A DNA stretch of 56,696 bases from Bacteroidales bacterium (GCA_007132225.1 SLPB01000019.1:1-56696); one strand, 5' to 3'. Counted from the first letter of the stretch, positions 43,841-54,106 are shown. Numbers and translations are program-made. Notes: a model not told the origin generated them from the sequence alone.

Positions 43841-45283
43841 ATGCACTGGATTGATCTGTCTGTCTTCGTTCTTTATATGTTTCTGGTTCTGGGTATAGGT
43901 GCCTGGTTTTTAAAAAAGAACCGTGATGCTGATGATTATTATGTAGGCAGCAGGAAAATGGGTAGCGTGCATGTAGGCTTGTCTGTTGTAGCCACTGATG
44001 TTGGGGGAGGGTTTTCAATCGGGCTGGGCGGACTGGGCTTTGTAATGGGGCTGGCAGGTTCCTGGATGTTGTTCACCGGCCTGATAGGTGCATGGATAAG
44101 TGCCGTGGTGCTGATACCAAAAGTACATCCCCTGGGAAGGGAGATGAAGCTTTTCACATTCCCCGAAATTTTCAGGCACTTTTATAAACCGCGTGTAGCA
44201 ATGACGGCCGGTATAATCTCGGGAATTGGCTACCTGGGCTTTACCAGTTCACAGATACTGGCCGGAGCAAAGCTGGCTTCTGCCACATTTGTTGATCTTG
44301 ACATGAATACCGCCCTGATAATTATGGGAGTTATTGCCGTGGTCTATACTGTTATGGGCGGTATAAAGGCTGTTATTTATACCGACACCTTCCAGTGGAT
44401 CATCCTTATGGGCGGACTGGTCTTTATTGGTATCCCCATCGGATACAATGCCATTGGCGGAATGCCTGCCATTAGGGAAACCCTTGGACCTGAATTTCTC
44501 TCCTTCAGCAATGTTCCCTGGCAGACTATTGTGAACTGGAGTGTGACCATTATCCCCATATGGTTCGTAGGCATGACCCTTTACCAGCGGATATATGCCA
44601 CCAGGAGCGTGAAACAGGCACAAAAAGCCTGGTATATTGCCGGTATTTTTGAATGGCCTTTCATGGCGATGATGGGAGTGGTACTTGGACTTTTCTCAAG
44701 GGTAGCCTTTGAGAACGGCATGTTTGAATACCTTGGGTATATGGCCGGGGATGGAATGGATCCTGAGCAGGGACTGCCGATGCTGCTACGCACCATTCTT
44801 CCCGTCGGACTGATGGGACTTATGATGTCAGCTTATTTTTCAGCAATAATGTCAACTGCCGACAGCTGCATGATGGCTGCATCGGGTAACCTGCTGACCG
44901 ATGTACTTTCAAGGCTCTTCCGTATAGAAGGAAACCAGAAAGTTATGCTGAGGTTTTCACAGGGACTGACACTTTTTATCGGTGTGTTGGCCTTGCTGAT
45001 TGCCGCTACTATGGAAAATGTACTGGATCTTATGCTTTATTCCTATGCGTTCATGGTTTCAGGGTTACTTGTTCCCGTTATCGGGGCTTTTTTTCTTAAA
45101 AAACGGACATCTCTGGCAGCCTTCTGGTCGATGCTAACAGGCGGAGGAACGACATTGATTCTCACAGCAACAGGAGCATCACTCCCATTTGGCCTTGACC
45201 CCAATATATTTGGTATCACTGCCTCGGCCATTACGTTCTTATCACTGGTTGCACTTTTCCCGCCAAAAGGTAATGCTGTATAA
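43841..45283 (+). CDS. Sodium:solute symporter
   Basis: The 480-residue protein has about thirteen membrane segments. It has the SSS N-terminus 'ADDYYVGSRKMGSVHVGLSVVATDVGGGFSIG', the middle 'VYTVMGGIKAVIYTDTFQWIILMGG' and the sodium-site region 'MSAYFSAIMSTADSCMMAASGN'. It imports an organic solute using the sodium gradient. The next gene is 32 bp downstream and encodes a Tat-exported putative polysaccharide-active protein, so the substrate may be a sugar or oligosaccharide fragment made there. Confidence 0.93.
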   Translation: MHWIDLSVFVLYMFLVLGIGAWFLKKNRDADDYYVGSRKMGSVHVGLSVVATDVGGGFSIGLGGLGFVMGLAGSWMLFTGLIGAWISAVVLIPKVHPLGREMKLFTFPEIFRHFYKPRVAMTAGIISGIGYLGFTSSQILAGAKLASATFVDLDMNTALIIMGVIAVVYTVMGGIKAVIYTDTFQWIILMGGLVFIGIPIGYNAIGGMPAIRETLGPEFLSFSNVPWQTIVNWSVTIIPIWFVGMTLYQRIYATRSVKQAQKAWYIAGIFEWPFMAMMGVVLGLFSRVAFENGMFEYLGYMAGDGMDPEQGLPMLLRTILPVGLMGLMMSAYFSAIMSTADSCMMAASGNLLTDVLSRLFRIEGNQKVMLRFSQGLTLFIGVLALLIAATMENVLDLMLYSYAFMVSGLLVPVIGAFFLKKRTSLAAFWSMLTGGGTTLILTATGASLPFGLDPNIFGITASAITFLSLVALFPPKGNAV

Positions 45284-45315
45284 ACCGGGAACTTAAAATC
45301 TATAATAATTTGCTT

Positions 45316-47271
45316 ATGAATGAGAATCGTCGTGAATTCCTCAAAACCCTGGCATTCGGAGGAGTGAGTTTATCGGCCATGCCTGCCTTGAATATCTATG
45401 CACATAAACATGCTGAACCAGGGGATGCCCTTGTTGCCACCAGCTCAAATTTACTTGAGGAATGGTCCCTTGCACTATTAAACAGTCAGTTAAAAGGCAA
45501 GAAAAATAAATCTCTTAACGGCGGGTTTTTATGTCCGGCCTGCTGCAGGGTACATGGGCGAAGTTCAGATGCGATCTACCCTTTTATGTACATGGCACAA
45601 GTTAAGAATGATGAAAGATACCTGGCAGGTGCTAAAAACTTATTTGACTGGGCTGAACATAATGTCAGCTATCCTCAGGGCTTCTGGGTGAATGATGTAA
45701 ATATCAGTCTCTGGAGAGGAACTACTGTATTCAAAGCCATTGCCCTGGCTGAAGCCATTATTTACCATGGCAGTATACTGGATGCAACTACCCTGGATAG
45801 ATGGTCCAGCAGACTTTTCAAAGCAGCAGAGTATATATATAGCACCTTTGATATTGATTACGGGAACATCAACTATCCCGTTTCTGGTGCTTATGCCATG
45901 GCCCTGTCCGGCAGAATTTTTAATGAGAAAAAATTTACGGATAGGGGAGACGAACTGGCCGTTCAATGTATGGATTTTTTTTCTCCCAATGACCATCTTC
46001 TTTATGGAGAGGGACCGGGCAAATATGAAAAGACACCCAAGGGATGTGTGCCGGTAGATCTTGGATACAATGTCGGGGAGTCACTGCCGTTTCTTGCGCA
46101 GTATGCACATTTAACAACAAATGACGATATCAAAAACAGAGTGATCATCTCCTTGAAACAACACCTTGAGTTCATGATGCCTGATGGTGGTTGGGACAAT
46201 AGCTGGGGCACACGAAACTATAAATGGACTTACTGGGGAAGCCGCACCACCGATGGAAGTCCCCACGTTTATGCCATGTTATCCGCCGGAGAACCACTTT
46301 TTTATAAGGCAGCACTTCGCAATCTTGAATTACTTGAGAAATGTACCCATAGGGGACTGCTGCATGGTGGGCCTCATTATGTTTCGCACAACGTGAGCCC
46401 GTGCATTCATCATACCTTTTGCCATGCCAAAGCTCTCACTGCGCTTTTAAACCATAAATCACTGATACAAGCTTCAGATGTTGATCATACAGTGTTGCCA
46501 CGTGAAAAGATTTATGGAGCCAAAGAGTTCAAAGACCTTTATACCTGGTTGATCTCAACTGATTATTGGGCCGGGACAATCACCGGCTATGACTCTGAAT
46601 ATACCCGAAGAAACGGACATCCAACAGGGGGAAGCCTCTCAATTCTTTGGCACAGGAAAGCAGGGCTGATAATGGCGGCAAGCATGAATGAATATCAAAT
46701 GTGGGAGGCCTCAAACATGCAAATGGATAAAGACCCTTTCAGCATGCCTCTGACACCCAGGCTGGAATATCATGAAGGTGGCACTGCCTTTATGAGCATT
46801 AGTGATTTAGGAGCTCTGATAGAAAATACAAGTTATGATCACAATAATATCGTTTTCAGCGTAAAAGGAAGGTTGGTGGACAGAGATCAGAGAGACCCAG
46901 GCTCCGGCCCGTTAGCCTTTTCATTAACTTATAAATTTGAAAATGAAAAGTTGCGGATTAATTACAGTGTGAATGGAACTGAATTACATAAATACAATAC
47001 CGGAGGTCCATCAGATCTGCCTTGTGATGACAGAATTAAATTTGTAATGCCGGTAATTTCTGCATCCTCCGAAAATCAGGTTATGAATACCTTATATCAG
47101 ATGGTAATTATAAGGGAGAAATCAGTAAGATTAAGAATCAGTTCCAAAAACATCCTCCGGATAGCTCCGGCTTCAAACGGGAGGATATTTAACTACGTGC
47201 CGGGACTGTCGGCAATACCTGTGGTGGCAGATGGTGCACACAATGAAGTAGTGATAGAAGCAGATTGCTGA
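45316..47271 (+). CDS. Tat-exported putative alpha/alpha-toroid enzyme
   Basis: The product is 651 residues from the ATG at 45316; the open frame begins at a TTG two codons earlier. It starts with a clear Tat signal NRREFLK (residues 4-10) and hydrophobic core. Helical repeats over about 70-400 with Trp/Tyr/Gly/His-rich loops ('GGWDNSWGTRNYKWTYWGS') suggest an (alpha/alpha)n toroid, as in heparinase II/III-type lyases and several glycosidases. A beta-sandwich-like C-terminus follows from about 440. Tat export suggests a cofactor or prefolding. Exact family is not recognised. It is probably co-transcribed with the upstream symporter. Confidence 0.7.
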   Translation: MNENRREFLKTLAFGGVSLSAMPALNIYAHKHAEPGDALVATSSNLLEEWSLALLNSQLKGKKNKSLNGGFLCPACCRVHGRSSDAIYPFMYMAQVKNDERYLAGAKNLFDWAEHNVSYPQGFWVNDVNISLWRGTTVFKAIALAEAIIYHGSILDATTLDRWSSRLFKAAEYIYSTFDIDYGNINYPVSGAYAMALSGRIFNEKKFTDRGDELAVQCMDFFSPNDHLLYGEGPGKYEKTPKGCVPVDLGYNVGESLPFLAQYAHLTTNDDIKNRVIISLKQHLEFMMPDGGWDNSWGTRNYKWTYWGSRTTDGSPHVYAMLSAGEPLFYKAALRNLELLEKCTHRGLLHGGPHYVSHNVSPCIHHTFCHAKALTALLNHKSLIQASDVDHTVLPREKIYGAKEFKDLYTWLISTDYWAGTITGYDSEYTRRNGHPTGGSLSILWHRKAGLIMAASMNEYQMWEASNMQMDKDPFSMPLTPRLEYHEGGTAFMSISDLGALIENTSYDHNNIVFSVKGRLVDRDQRDPGSGPLAFSLTYKFENEKLRINYSVNGTELHKYNTGGPSDLPCDDRIKFVMPVISASSENQVMNTLYQMVIIREKSVRLRISSKNILRIAPASNGRIFNYVPGLSAIPVVADGAHNEVVIEADC

Positions 47272-47306
47272 TTGCGCTTTCCTGCTTCGTTGGAGGATAA
47301 AGTGGA

Positions 47307-49385
47307 TCAATCTATGTTAAAAATTTCATCTGCCAGTCCCTGGTTTATCTCGATCGATTTCACCTCCATCTCAAAAGATTGGGGGCCAACCTGCTGTTTC
47401 ATCAGTAACGGGAACTTCACCTTGTCAATTTCTCTGTAATTATCATAATCGGTTACCTGGGTAACTGGTCCCATGGGGGAATCCTGACTTGCCACGGTGC
47501 GCAGTTTCAGTCCGCTCTCAACTGCAAAAAATTCTGTAATACTTTTGTTTTGGGGACTGGTTATTAATACTTTGTAGGAATCTTCTCCGTTTATATTTTC
47601 AATTCCCTCCAGGGTCAGCGTGTAACCCCTTTTTTCATAAGAGAGTTCGGGATTAAGGGTTGCCTGTAACTTCAATTCATCAAGGCTGTCTCCCTCCAGC
47701 TCCGAGGTTCCCCGGATTCCGCTTGTTTTTCCCCGGCTGCCGTCAAATACCTGTTGCTGTATCACGTTGCCCCCCATGCTCATCATCGATTTGTACTTGT
47801 ATGGAGCCTTTTGCTGTATGGTCATATCAACTGCTATCCCCTGGATAGTTGCGCTCATATTGATGGTGATATCCTTGATATTTCTCATCGCCTCTTCTCC
47901 ACCAACAGCCTTTATATAGTTATTGATCACATCGCTTCCGGTAAGCCCTGCCGGCAGAACCCTTTCCGAATCTCTGATCCTTCGCCCAAAGGCATCATAA
48001 AACTCAACTTCTCCTTCCGGACTGAACTTTTCAAGTGTCTTTGCGACCTCCGTTTTATTCCCGGCCACAACAATATAGCTGTTTTCAGGCTTAATGTATT
48101 TTCTGGCCACCTGCTGAACATCATCTGCAGTTACCTGACTGAGCTTCTCAAGATAAGTGTCATAATAGTCAGACGCCAGGCCATATCGCTCTATATTGAG
48201 CGCAAAACCGGCTATTGTGCGCGGACTTTCCAGTGACCTTGCAAAGCTGCCGTTAAGAAAATTTTTAACCAGCTCAAGGCTTTCTTTCTCTACCGGTTCA
48301 GATCTTATCCTTTCCATCTCATAAAGAATTTCAGTAACCGTGCTGTCAGTTACATTGTTGCGAACCTCAGCGCGGGCATTGAAACTCCCCACCAGCCTGT
48401 CGGATGAAAGGCTGGAACGGGCACCATAGGTATAGCCTTTATCTTCCCTGAGGTTTTGCATCAATCTTCCGCTGAAAACCCCTCCGCCAAGTATGCTGTT
48501 CATAACGCTGGCTTTTATTGCATCCGGATCACCCGGGGTGAGCACAACGGGATGCGTTATGGAAACAACCGACTGAACTGCACCGCTCCTGTCTGCAACT
48601 GCTACCCTGTTGCCCTGGGGAGGCACTGGTGTATCATACTTGTTTGCGGGAACTTCCCCGGGCTGCCAGTGGCCAAAATACTTGTTCATCAGTTTTTTGG
48701 CTTCTTCAGTTTTAATGTCCCCCACGATAACCATGTAGGCAACATTTGGTTTAAAATAGCTGTTGTAATAATCAACCAGCATATCTCTTGTAATGTTTGA
48801 AACAGTCTCCCTGGTGGGCACTTCACCATAAGGATGATTCTTGCCATATAAAAGCACGGTTGACACATTACTTGCCATTGCGCCTGCATCTGTAGTAACA
48901 GCAGAAAGAGCGGTTATTGTCTGGGTAATTTCCCTTTCCATCTCCTCCTGTGGAAAGGTGGGGTTGAGAAGAATGTCTGACATCAGGTCCAGAAGCTTTG
49001 GGGAATGCCTGGTCAGAGATGAAGCGAACATTCCCCTTGAAGAAGTGCTCAGGGATGCACCGATAAAGTCGATCTCCTCATCTATCTCCTGCTTGCTGCG
49101 GCTGATTGTTCCAGACCTCATCAGCGAGCCGGCCATACTTACATACCCTTTAGCATCATACTCCATTACAGGGTCTGTGTCAAGGGTAAGCTGAAAGGAG
49201 ACTACCGGTATTTTGTCATTTTCCACAACAATTACTTTCATGCCGTTGTCAAGGACGAATGTCTGGTATTCGCCAATCTGAATAACCGGAGCAGGTCCTG
49301 GTTCCGGAGCTCTGGTACGGTCGATCTGGGAGTTTAGCGGAATCAGGAATACAGACAGGAGGGTAACTAATATAAGTTGTTTCAT
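47307..49385 (-). CDS. M16 peptidase-like protein, catalytic site lost, with C-terminal extension
   Basis: The 692-residue protein has a signal peptide (1-20) and two M16 half-domains (about 40-260 and 280-460). At the zinc site the H-x-x-E-H motif is replaced by SMAGS (83-87), so it cannot bind zinc there. A roughly 210-residue C-terminal domain ('GSDVINNYIKAVGGEEAMRNIKD' to the end) resembles the LolA/outer-membrane lipoprotein-sorting-like beta domain seen in Bacteroidetes proteins. Downstream partner of the active M16 gene by 50 bp, so it is probably the structural subunit of a heterodimeric protease. Confidence 0.85.
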   Translation of the reverse strand: MKQLILVTLLSVFLIPLNSQIDRTRAPEPGPAPVIQIGEYQTFVLDNGMKVIVVENDKIPVVSFQLTLDTDPVMEYDAKGYVSMAGSLMRSGTISRSKQEIDEEIDFIGASLSTSSRGMFASSLTRHSPKLLDLMSDILLNPTFPQEEMEREITQTITALSAVTTDAGAMASNVSTVLLYGKNHPYGEVPTRETVSNITRDMLVDYYNSYFKPNVAYMVIVGDIKTEEAKKLMNKYFGHWQPGEVPANKYDTPVPPQGNRVAVADRSGAVQSVVSITHPVVLTPGDPDAIKASVMNSILGGGVFSGRLMQNLREDKGYTYGARSSLSSDRLVGSFNARAEVRNNVTDSTVTEILYEMERIRSEPVEKESLELVKNFLNGSFARSLESPRTIAGFALNIERYGLASDYYDTYLEKLSQVTADDVQQVARKYIKPENSYIVVAGNKTEVAKTLEKFSPEGEVEFYDAFGRRIRDSERVLPAGLTGSDVINNYIKAVGGEEAMRNIKDITINMSATIQGIAVDMTIQQKAPYKYKSMMSMGGNVIQQQVFDGSRGKTSGIRGTSELEGDSLDELKLQATLNPELSYEKRGYTLTLEGIENINGEDSYKVLITSPQNKSITEFFAVESGLKLRTVASQDSPMGPVTQVTDYDNYREIDKVKFPLLMKQQVGPQSFEMEVKSIEINQGLADEIFNID

Positions 49386-49435
49386 TTAGGTGCGATTTGA
49401 TAATTTATGAATCGAAGATCGGCAATTTCAATTAA

Positions 49436-50764
49436 TCAGTTTTGGTTTTGATCCTTTGGCAAATAGTATAATACCACCCTGTTCTCTTCTGTAAAATACC
49501 GTTGTGCAACATCACGGATATCATCTCGGGTAACGGACAAATATCTTTCAATCTCCGTATTTATTAGACCGGCATCATTGAATAATGTATGATAGTTTGC
49601 CAGGCTGTTGGCTCTGCTAGCCATAGTTGTATTGTTATTTACAAACTGGCTTTCAAACTGGTTCCTGAGCTTTTCCATCTCCATCTCACTTATCAGGTTA
49701 TTTCTGACTTTTTCCAGTTCTTTGTTAATTTCATCTTCAAGTGTTTTGGGATCAACTCCCATATTGGGAAATGCATATATCATTGATATCCCCGGATCTT
49801 CAAGCCCCAGGGGCATGGCCATCACCTGGAGAGCCACCCGCTTTTCGTCTACAAGGCTGCGGTGCAGCCTGCTGCTTTGTCCACGGGAAAGAAGAGCTCC
49901 GAGCATATCAACTGCATAATAATCATCACTTCCTTTTGCAGGGATATTATAAGCCTGAATTACAAGCGGCAACTGGATATTATCGTAAATGGTGTCACGG
50001 ATTTCTGCATTACGTGCAGGTTCTATGATATTGGGGCGATAAATCTCTTTTGTCCCTTTGGGGATGTCACCGAAATAGGCATCAACAAGAACTTTTGTCT
50101 CTTTGGTATCAATATCTCCGGCAATTACCAGTACTGCGTTGCCGGGAACATAAAACATTTCATGAAACTCCCGGAATTCATGGTCTTCTGCCTCCCTGAT
50201 ATGATTTTCATCACCAATCGGAGTCCAGCGGTAAGGATGTTCGGCAAAGGCCCTTTTTACCGTTTCAATCAGCAGGGAGCCGTAAGGCTGGTTATCGTAG
50301 ACCTGTTTTTTCTCTTCAATTACAACATCCTTTTGTGTCCGGATCCCAACAGAATCTACCCTGGCATGCAGCAGCCGCTCAGATTCAAGCCACAGGCCCA
50401 GTTCCAGCTGATTGGAAGGAAGAAGCACATAGTAGTTTGTCACATCAAAGCTGGTATATGCATTCAGGGAACCTCCTGCCCGTTCAACGTATTCGGAAAA
50501 CTCTCCGCGCGGTATATTTTTTGAACCCTCGAACATAAGGTGTTCGAAAAAATGCGCAAAACCTGTGCGTTCGGGATTTTCATTCTTGGATCCCACATGG
50601 TACATGATATTGGTTACAACTATGGGGGTGGAATTATCCTGGTGCAAAATAACATGCAGGCCATTGTCCAGTTTATATTCAATAAATTCAATTTTTACAG
50701 CCTGGCCGTGGAGATACAATGATCCGGCAAGCCAGAAAAGGATTGCTAATAAAAGATGTTTCAT
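49436..50764 (-). CDS. M16 family zinc peptidase
   Basis: The 442-residue protein has a signal peptide (1-21) and an intact zinc site H71-F-F-E74-H75, with a third ligand in 'VVIEEKKQ' (Glu150 or Glu151). A second M16 lobe follows. It is predicted to be exported and to degrade peptides. The inactive M16-like protein encoded next is the likely partner, and an S9 peptidase gene lies 155 bp upstream: all three are peptidases acting outside the cytoplasm. Confidence 0.92.
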   Translation of the reverse strand: MKHLLLAILFWLAGSLYLHGQAVKIEFIEYKLDNGLHVILHQDNSTPIVVTNIMYHVGSKNENPERTGFAHFFEHLMFEGSKNIPRGEFSEYVERAGGSLNAYTSFDVTNYYVLLPSNQLELGLWLESERLLHARVDSVGIRTQKDVVIEEKKQVYDNQPYGSLLIETVKRAFAEHPYRWTPIGDENHIREAEDHEFREFHEMFYVPGNAVLVIAGDIDTKETKVLVDAYFGDIPKGTKEIYRPNIIEPARNAEIRDTIYDNIQLPLVIQAYNIPAKGSDDYYAVDMLGALLSRGQSSRLHRSLVDEKRVALQVMAMPLGLEDPGISMIYAFPNMGVDPKTLEDEINKELEKVRNNLISEMEMEKLRNQFESQFVNNNTTMASRANSLANYHTLFNDAGLINTEIERYLSVTRDDIRDVAQRYFTEENRVVLYYLPKDQNQN

Positions 50765-50919
50765 ATTTTTAAGATTTACTCCCCTGGGGAACTATTTCCT
50801 TCAGAATTAAGCGTTAATAAACTTAGCAAAAATTGGGCAATTAAAGAGTATAAAAAAGTTAATAAAATTTAAATCACTTTTCATTAAAGTTTATGTTATT
50901 GCCAGATAAGAACTTAGCG

Positions 50920-53535
50920 TTAGTAATTTTTTTCAGGATAGATGTTTTCCCACCATTCCGGTTGCTCTTTGAGCCATTTGTCAAACCATGCAAGCTTGGT
51001 GTTGCTCCAGGCAATCCTCTTGCTGTATGTGAGTATGTGGTGGTCTTCTTGTTCAATTTTGATAAGTTCAACAGGTTTACCAAGCAGTTTTAGGGCAGTG
51101 TACATCTGTATGCTTTCTCCCGGGGGAACATTGGTGTCGGATGAGCCATGCAGCAGAAGCAGGGGTGTGGTGATCCTGTCGGCACTAAAAAGAGGACTCT
51201 GGTCAACGTACAGTTCCCTGTTGTTCCATGGGAAACTTCCCGCACTGGCTACGGCACTGTACCCGTAACCCCAGTAACCCTGGCCCCAGTAACTTGATAT
51301 TGAGCTGATACCTGCATGGGAAATGGCTGCCGCAAATATATCAGTCCTTGTCTGCAGCAGCATGGTCATGAAGCCGCCATATGAAGCTCCCATGCAACCA
51401 ACACGTTCAGGATCTATAAATGAATGGTCATCCAGGAACAAGGTTGTTCCCCTTATTATCTCATCTGCAACTGTCCGTCCCCAGTTATTCACGTGCCTTG
51501 CGGAAAATTCCTGGCCGAAGCCCGTGGCCCCCGAAGGCTGAAGTACATAAACCACATAGCCGTTGGCAGCGTACATGTTGAAAGGATAACGGCCGCCGAA
51601 GCTCCTGGAAACAGGATTGGTTCCCCCGTAGTAATATACAATCAGGGGATATTGTTTTGACTCATCAAAATCTTCAGGCAGATATACCCTCCCGGGGATC
51701 CTGATGCCTTCGCTGTTTTCAAAATCCCATTCCATATTTTCTCCGAAAACCACATTTCTGTAATTGTGTTTTTCAGTGTTTTCAAGCTCCAGGGAACTGC
51801 CTGTATTAAGATCAAGAAGGGAGACCCTGGGCGGAGAAGACATTCCCGACCCTGAGTAAGTCGCGTAAGGCTCATTACCGGAAAGCCTAATCCAGTTAAT
51901 TACATCCTTCCCGGTATCAATTTTTGTAAAACTGCGGTCTTTGGTATTATACCGGAACAGATGCACATAATCTTCGTCTCCTGCTACCAGGTAAATGAAA
52001 TTATCAGACCTGCTCCATGCTGCCTGTGAAATGGACGGGGCAAACTGCCTGGTAAATGGATCTGCGCTATTTTTTTTAAGATCATAGATATATGCCTGGG
52101 TATCATAATTGTTGGCTATCATTCCCTCGGGAATATTTTCTCCTTTGGATCCAAAAGCAGAGGGGCCGCCGGTAAAAAGAAGCTGCTTTCCGTCCGGCGA
52201 AAACTGACCCGATACGCTCCATTGCATATCTTTAAAAAGTGTATCAGCCTTTTTGGTTGCAAGGTCCATTAAAAAAACATCCTGCCTGGAATAAGGCCTT
52301 TCCCGGTAGTCGGGACGGCTCTGGCTGAATAATATCATCTTGCCACAGGGACTGATATCATGAAGGGATGTTGTAAGAAAGCCATGGGTAAGCCGTTCTT
52401 TTATACCGCTCTCTATGTCGACCCTGTAAAGAAAAAACCTTGTCCGGTATCCCGGAATCCGGTCTCGCATTCCCAATAGCCTGTTCAGGTCGCCTTCATT
52501 ATCTGGGACCTCTTCCTTGATGGAATAAATTAGAAAGCTGCCGTCGGGCGACCAGGAATATGAACCAAAGTCCTCTACATCTTCCAGTAAGGCAAAATAA
52601 TCGCCAGTATCCAAATCATATATCCATATCGTGGATTTGTTTTCCCTGGTTGTCCTGTATGAAATTATATTTTTTTCCGGGGCCCATGAAAAGGCATGGA
52701 TGGAAGCATGCCTGAAAGAATGAACAATCTTGCTGTCGCTTACTCTTTTTATTTCCAGCCAGTTCTCAGATCTGTCAGAGGGTGGAAGTGTCCGTCTGTA
52801 ATTTACTGCATAGAATTTTGCATCGGGCGAAAGAGTGGTAAGTCCGGCTTTGATTCCGTCCAGGAGATGATTGATATTCTTTCCCTGTTTTGGATTTATT
52901 TCAACCGTTGCATCCTTCTCCCGGGAATAAGAAGGCAGATTGATCATGCCTTTGATCTGCCAGGGGTTTTCATCCTTCTCTTTTATAAATGTATGGATGA
53001 CCAGCAGATGTTTTCCCTTAGAGAGTTCCACCTCCCTGGTAAATTTTTTTGGTTCCGAACCGACTTTCTCACTGCCGCCGGAAAATCCCAAATTTGTTCC
53101 ATTAAGGTAAACTTCCATCATCTGGGGGCTCGATATTTCCAGTTCAACTTCCATCCACCGGCCGATTGTAATGTAAGCCGCCAGATATGCTCTTTCATAG
53201 CTATTATCGAGGGTCCTTTCCAGATTAACAAAACCTGAATCATCAATTCCTGCAGTTGACCATTTTTTTTCCCTTTCGCGTTCACTTATCAACACCTTAT
53301 TATATTCAGGATAATGGCCATTAAGATCAACAGGATTTAATTTAAAAAGGTCCTCTGCAGTGAAGGATTCTCCTTTAATGTTTTTTGTTTCTGAAAATGC
53401 AGGAAGATCAGGCCGGGGCCCTGAAACAACAAGCCATTCACTAACCGGTAGGCTACCTGCGGCCAGGTTAGAGGATAAAAGAAGGACAAAAGCCGGGAAT
53501 ATTAAACATCTTGAAATAAGGATGGAAAGTTTCAT
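50920..53535 (-). CDS. S9 family prolyl oligopeptidase-like peptidase
   Basis: The 871-residue protein has a signal peptide (1-26). An extended N-terminal beta-sandwich-like part precedes a TolB/WD40-like propeller (about 240-580). The C-terminal alpha/beta hydrolase domain has the nucleophile GASYGG (Ser718), HGSSDTNVPPGES (Asp) and EDHHI (His). It cleaves peptides in the periplasm or outside. It heads the minus-strand peptidase run and is divergent from dtd. Confidence 0.9.
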   Translation of the reverse strand: MKLSILISRCLIFPAFVLLLSSNLAAGSLPVSEWLVVSGPRPDLPAFSETKNIKGESFTAEDLFKLNPVDLNGHYPEYNKVLISEREREKKWSTAGIDDSGFVNLERTLDNSYERAYLAAYITIGRWMEVELEISSPQMMEVYLNGTNLGFSGGSEKVGSEPKKFTREVELSKGKHLLVIHTFIKEKDENPWQIKGMINLPSYSREKDATVEINPKQGKNINHLLDGIKAGLTTLSPDAKFYAVNYRRTLPPSDRSENWLEIKRVSDSKIVHSFRHASIHAFSWAPEKNIISYRTTRENKSTIWIYDLDTGDYFALLEDVEDFGSYSWSPDGSFLIYSIKEEVPDNEGDLNRLLGMRDRIPGYRTRFFLYRVDIESGIKERLTHGFLTTSLHDISPCGKMILFSQSRPDYRERPYSRQDVFLMDLATKKADTLFKDMQWSVSGQFSPDGKQLLFTGGPSAFGSKGENIPEGMIANNYDTQAYIYDLKKNSADPFTRQFAPSISQAAWSRSDNFIYLVAGDEDYVHLFRYNTKDRSFTKIDTGKDVINWIRLSGNEPYATYSGSGMSSPPRVSLLDLNTGSSLELENTEKHNYRNVVFGENMEWDFENSEGIRIPGRVYLPEDFDESKQYPLIVYYYGGTNPVSRSFGGRYPFNMYAANGYVVYVLQPSGATGFGQEFSARHVNNWGRTVADEIIRGTTLFLDDHSFIDPERVGCMGASYGGFMTMLLQTRTDIFAAAISHAGISSISSYWGQGYWGYGYSAVASAGSFPWNNRELYVDQSPLFSADRITTPLLLLHGSSDTNVPPGESIQMYTALKLLGKPVELIKIEQEDHHILTYSKRIAWSNTKLAWFDKWLKEQPEWWENIYPEKNY

Positions 53536-53589
53536 GATATTAGCATTGAGATTTCTGGAATTATTTATAACAGTGCTAAGTTAATATTT

Positions 53590-53620
53590 TTTGGTAATTT
53601 GGGTGAGGTGATTATTTTTG
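53590..53620 (+). promoter_or_regulatory. Bacteroidetes promoter of dtd
   Basis: TTTG (53590-53593) and TATTTTTG (53613-53620) are separated by 19 bp, ideal for the phylum. Transcription would start near 53627, excluding the upstream TTG frame start at 53618 and supporting the ATG at 53654. Confidence 0.7.
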
Positions 53621-53653
53621 ACCCTCATAAGCTTTATATTAAAATTTTCCATA

Positions 53654-54106
53654 ATGAGAGCAGTTATTCAGCGTGTAAAAAATGCCACCGTAATAATAGA
53701 TGAAGAAACAAAAACCTCTATAAGAGGGGGTTTGCTAATATTACTTGGAGTTGAACGTGAAGATAAACGGGAAGATGCGGATTGGCTGGCCAATAAGATT
53801 GCGGGACTTAGAATATTTGATGATGCCCGTGGAGTGATGAACCTTAATGTCTCCCAGACTAACGGGGACTTGATGGTGATCAGCCAGTTTACCCTGCATG
53901 CAAAAACCAGAAAAGGGAACCGTCCTTCCTATATACAGGCTGCACCTCCTGATCAGTCAGAGCCATTATATAGTTATTTTATTGAAAAAATATCCGGTGA
54001 ATCCGGAATTAAAGCCAAAACAGGGACTTTTGGGGCTGAGATGGATGTTAACCTGGTAAATAGCGGACCGGTAACAATTATCATTGATACAAAAAATAAG
54101 GAATAA
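53654..54106 (+). CDS. dtd: D-aminoacyl-tRNA deacylase
   Basis: The 150-residue protein begins MRAVIQRVKNATV. It has the catalytic SQFTLHAKTRKGNRP motif and the NSGPVTI motif that rejects L-amino acids. It removes D-amino acids from tRNA in the cytoplasm. The ATG at 53654 is chosen because the family starts here and a promoter box ends at 53620. Confidence 0.95.
   Translation: MRAVIQRVKNATVIIDEETKTSIRGGLLILLGVEREDKREDADWLANKIAGLRIFDDARGVMNLNVSQTNGDLMVISQFTLHAKTRKGNRPSYIQAAPPDQSEPLYSYFIEKISGESGIKAKTGTFGAEMDVNLVNSGPVTIIIDTKNKE

Noticed and set aside
47754-48236. Plus-strand open frame of 160 residues inside the second M16-like gene
   Set aside because: Antisense shadow of a conserved gene with no start context or domain.
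49862-50524. Plus-strand open frame of 220 residues antisense to the active M16 gene
   Set aside because: It mirrors the coding strand of a clear M16 peptidase, has unusual Cys/Phe/Ile composition and no recognisable domain, so it is a shadow frame.
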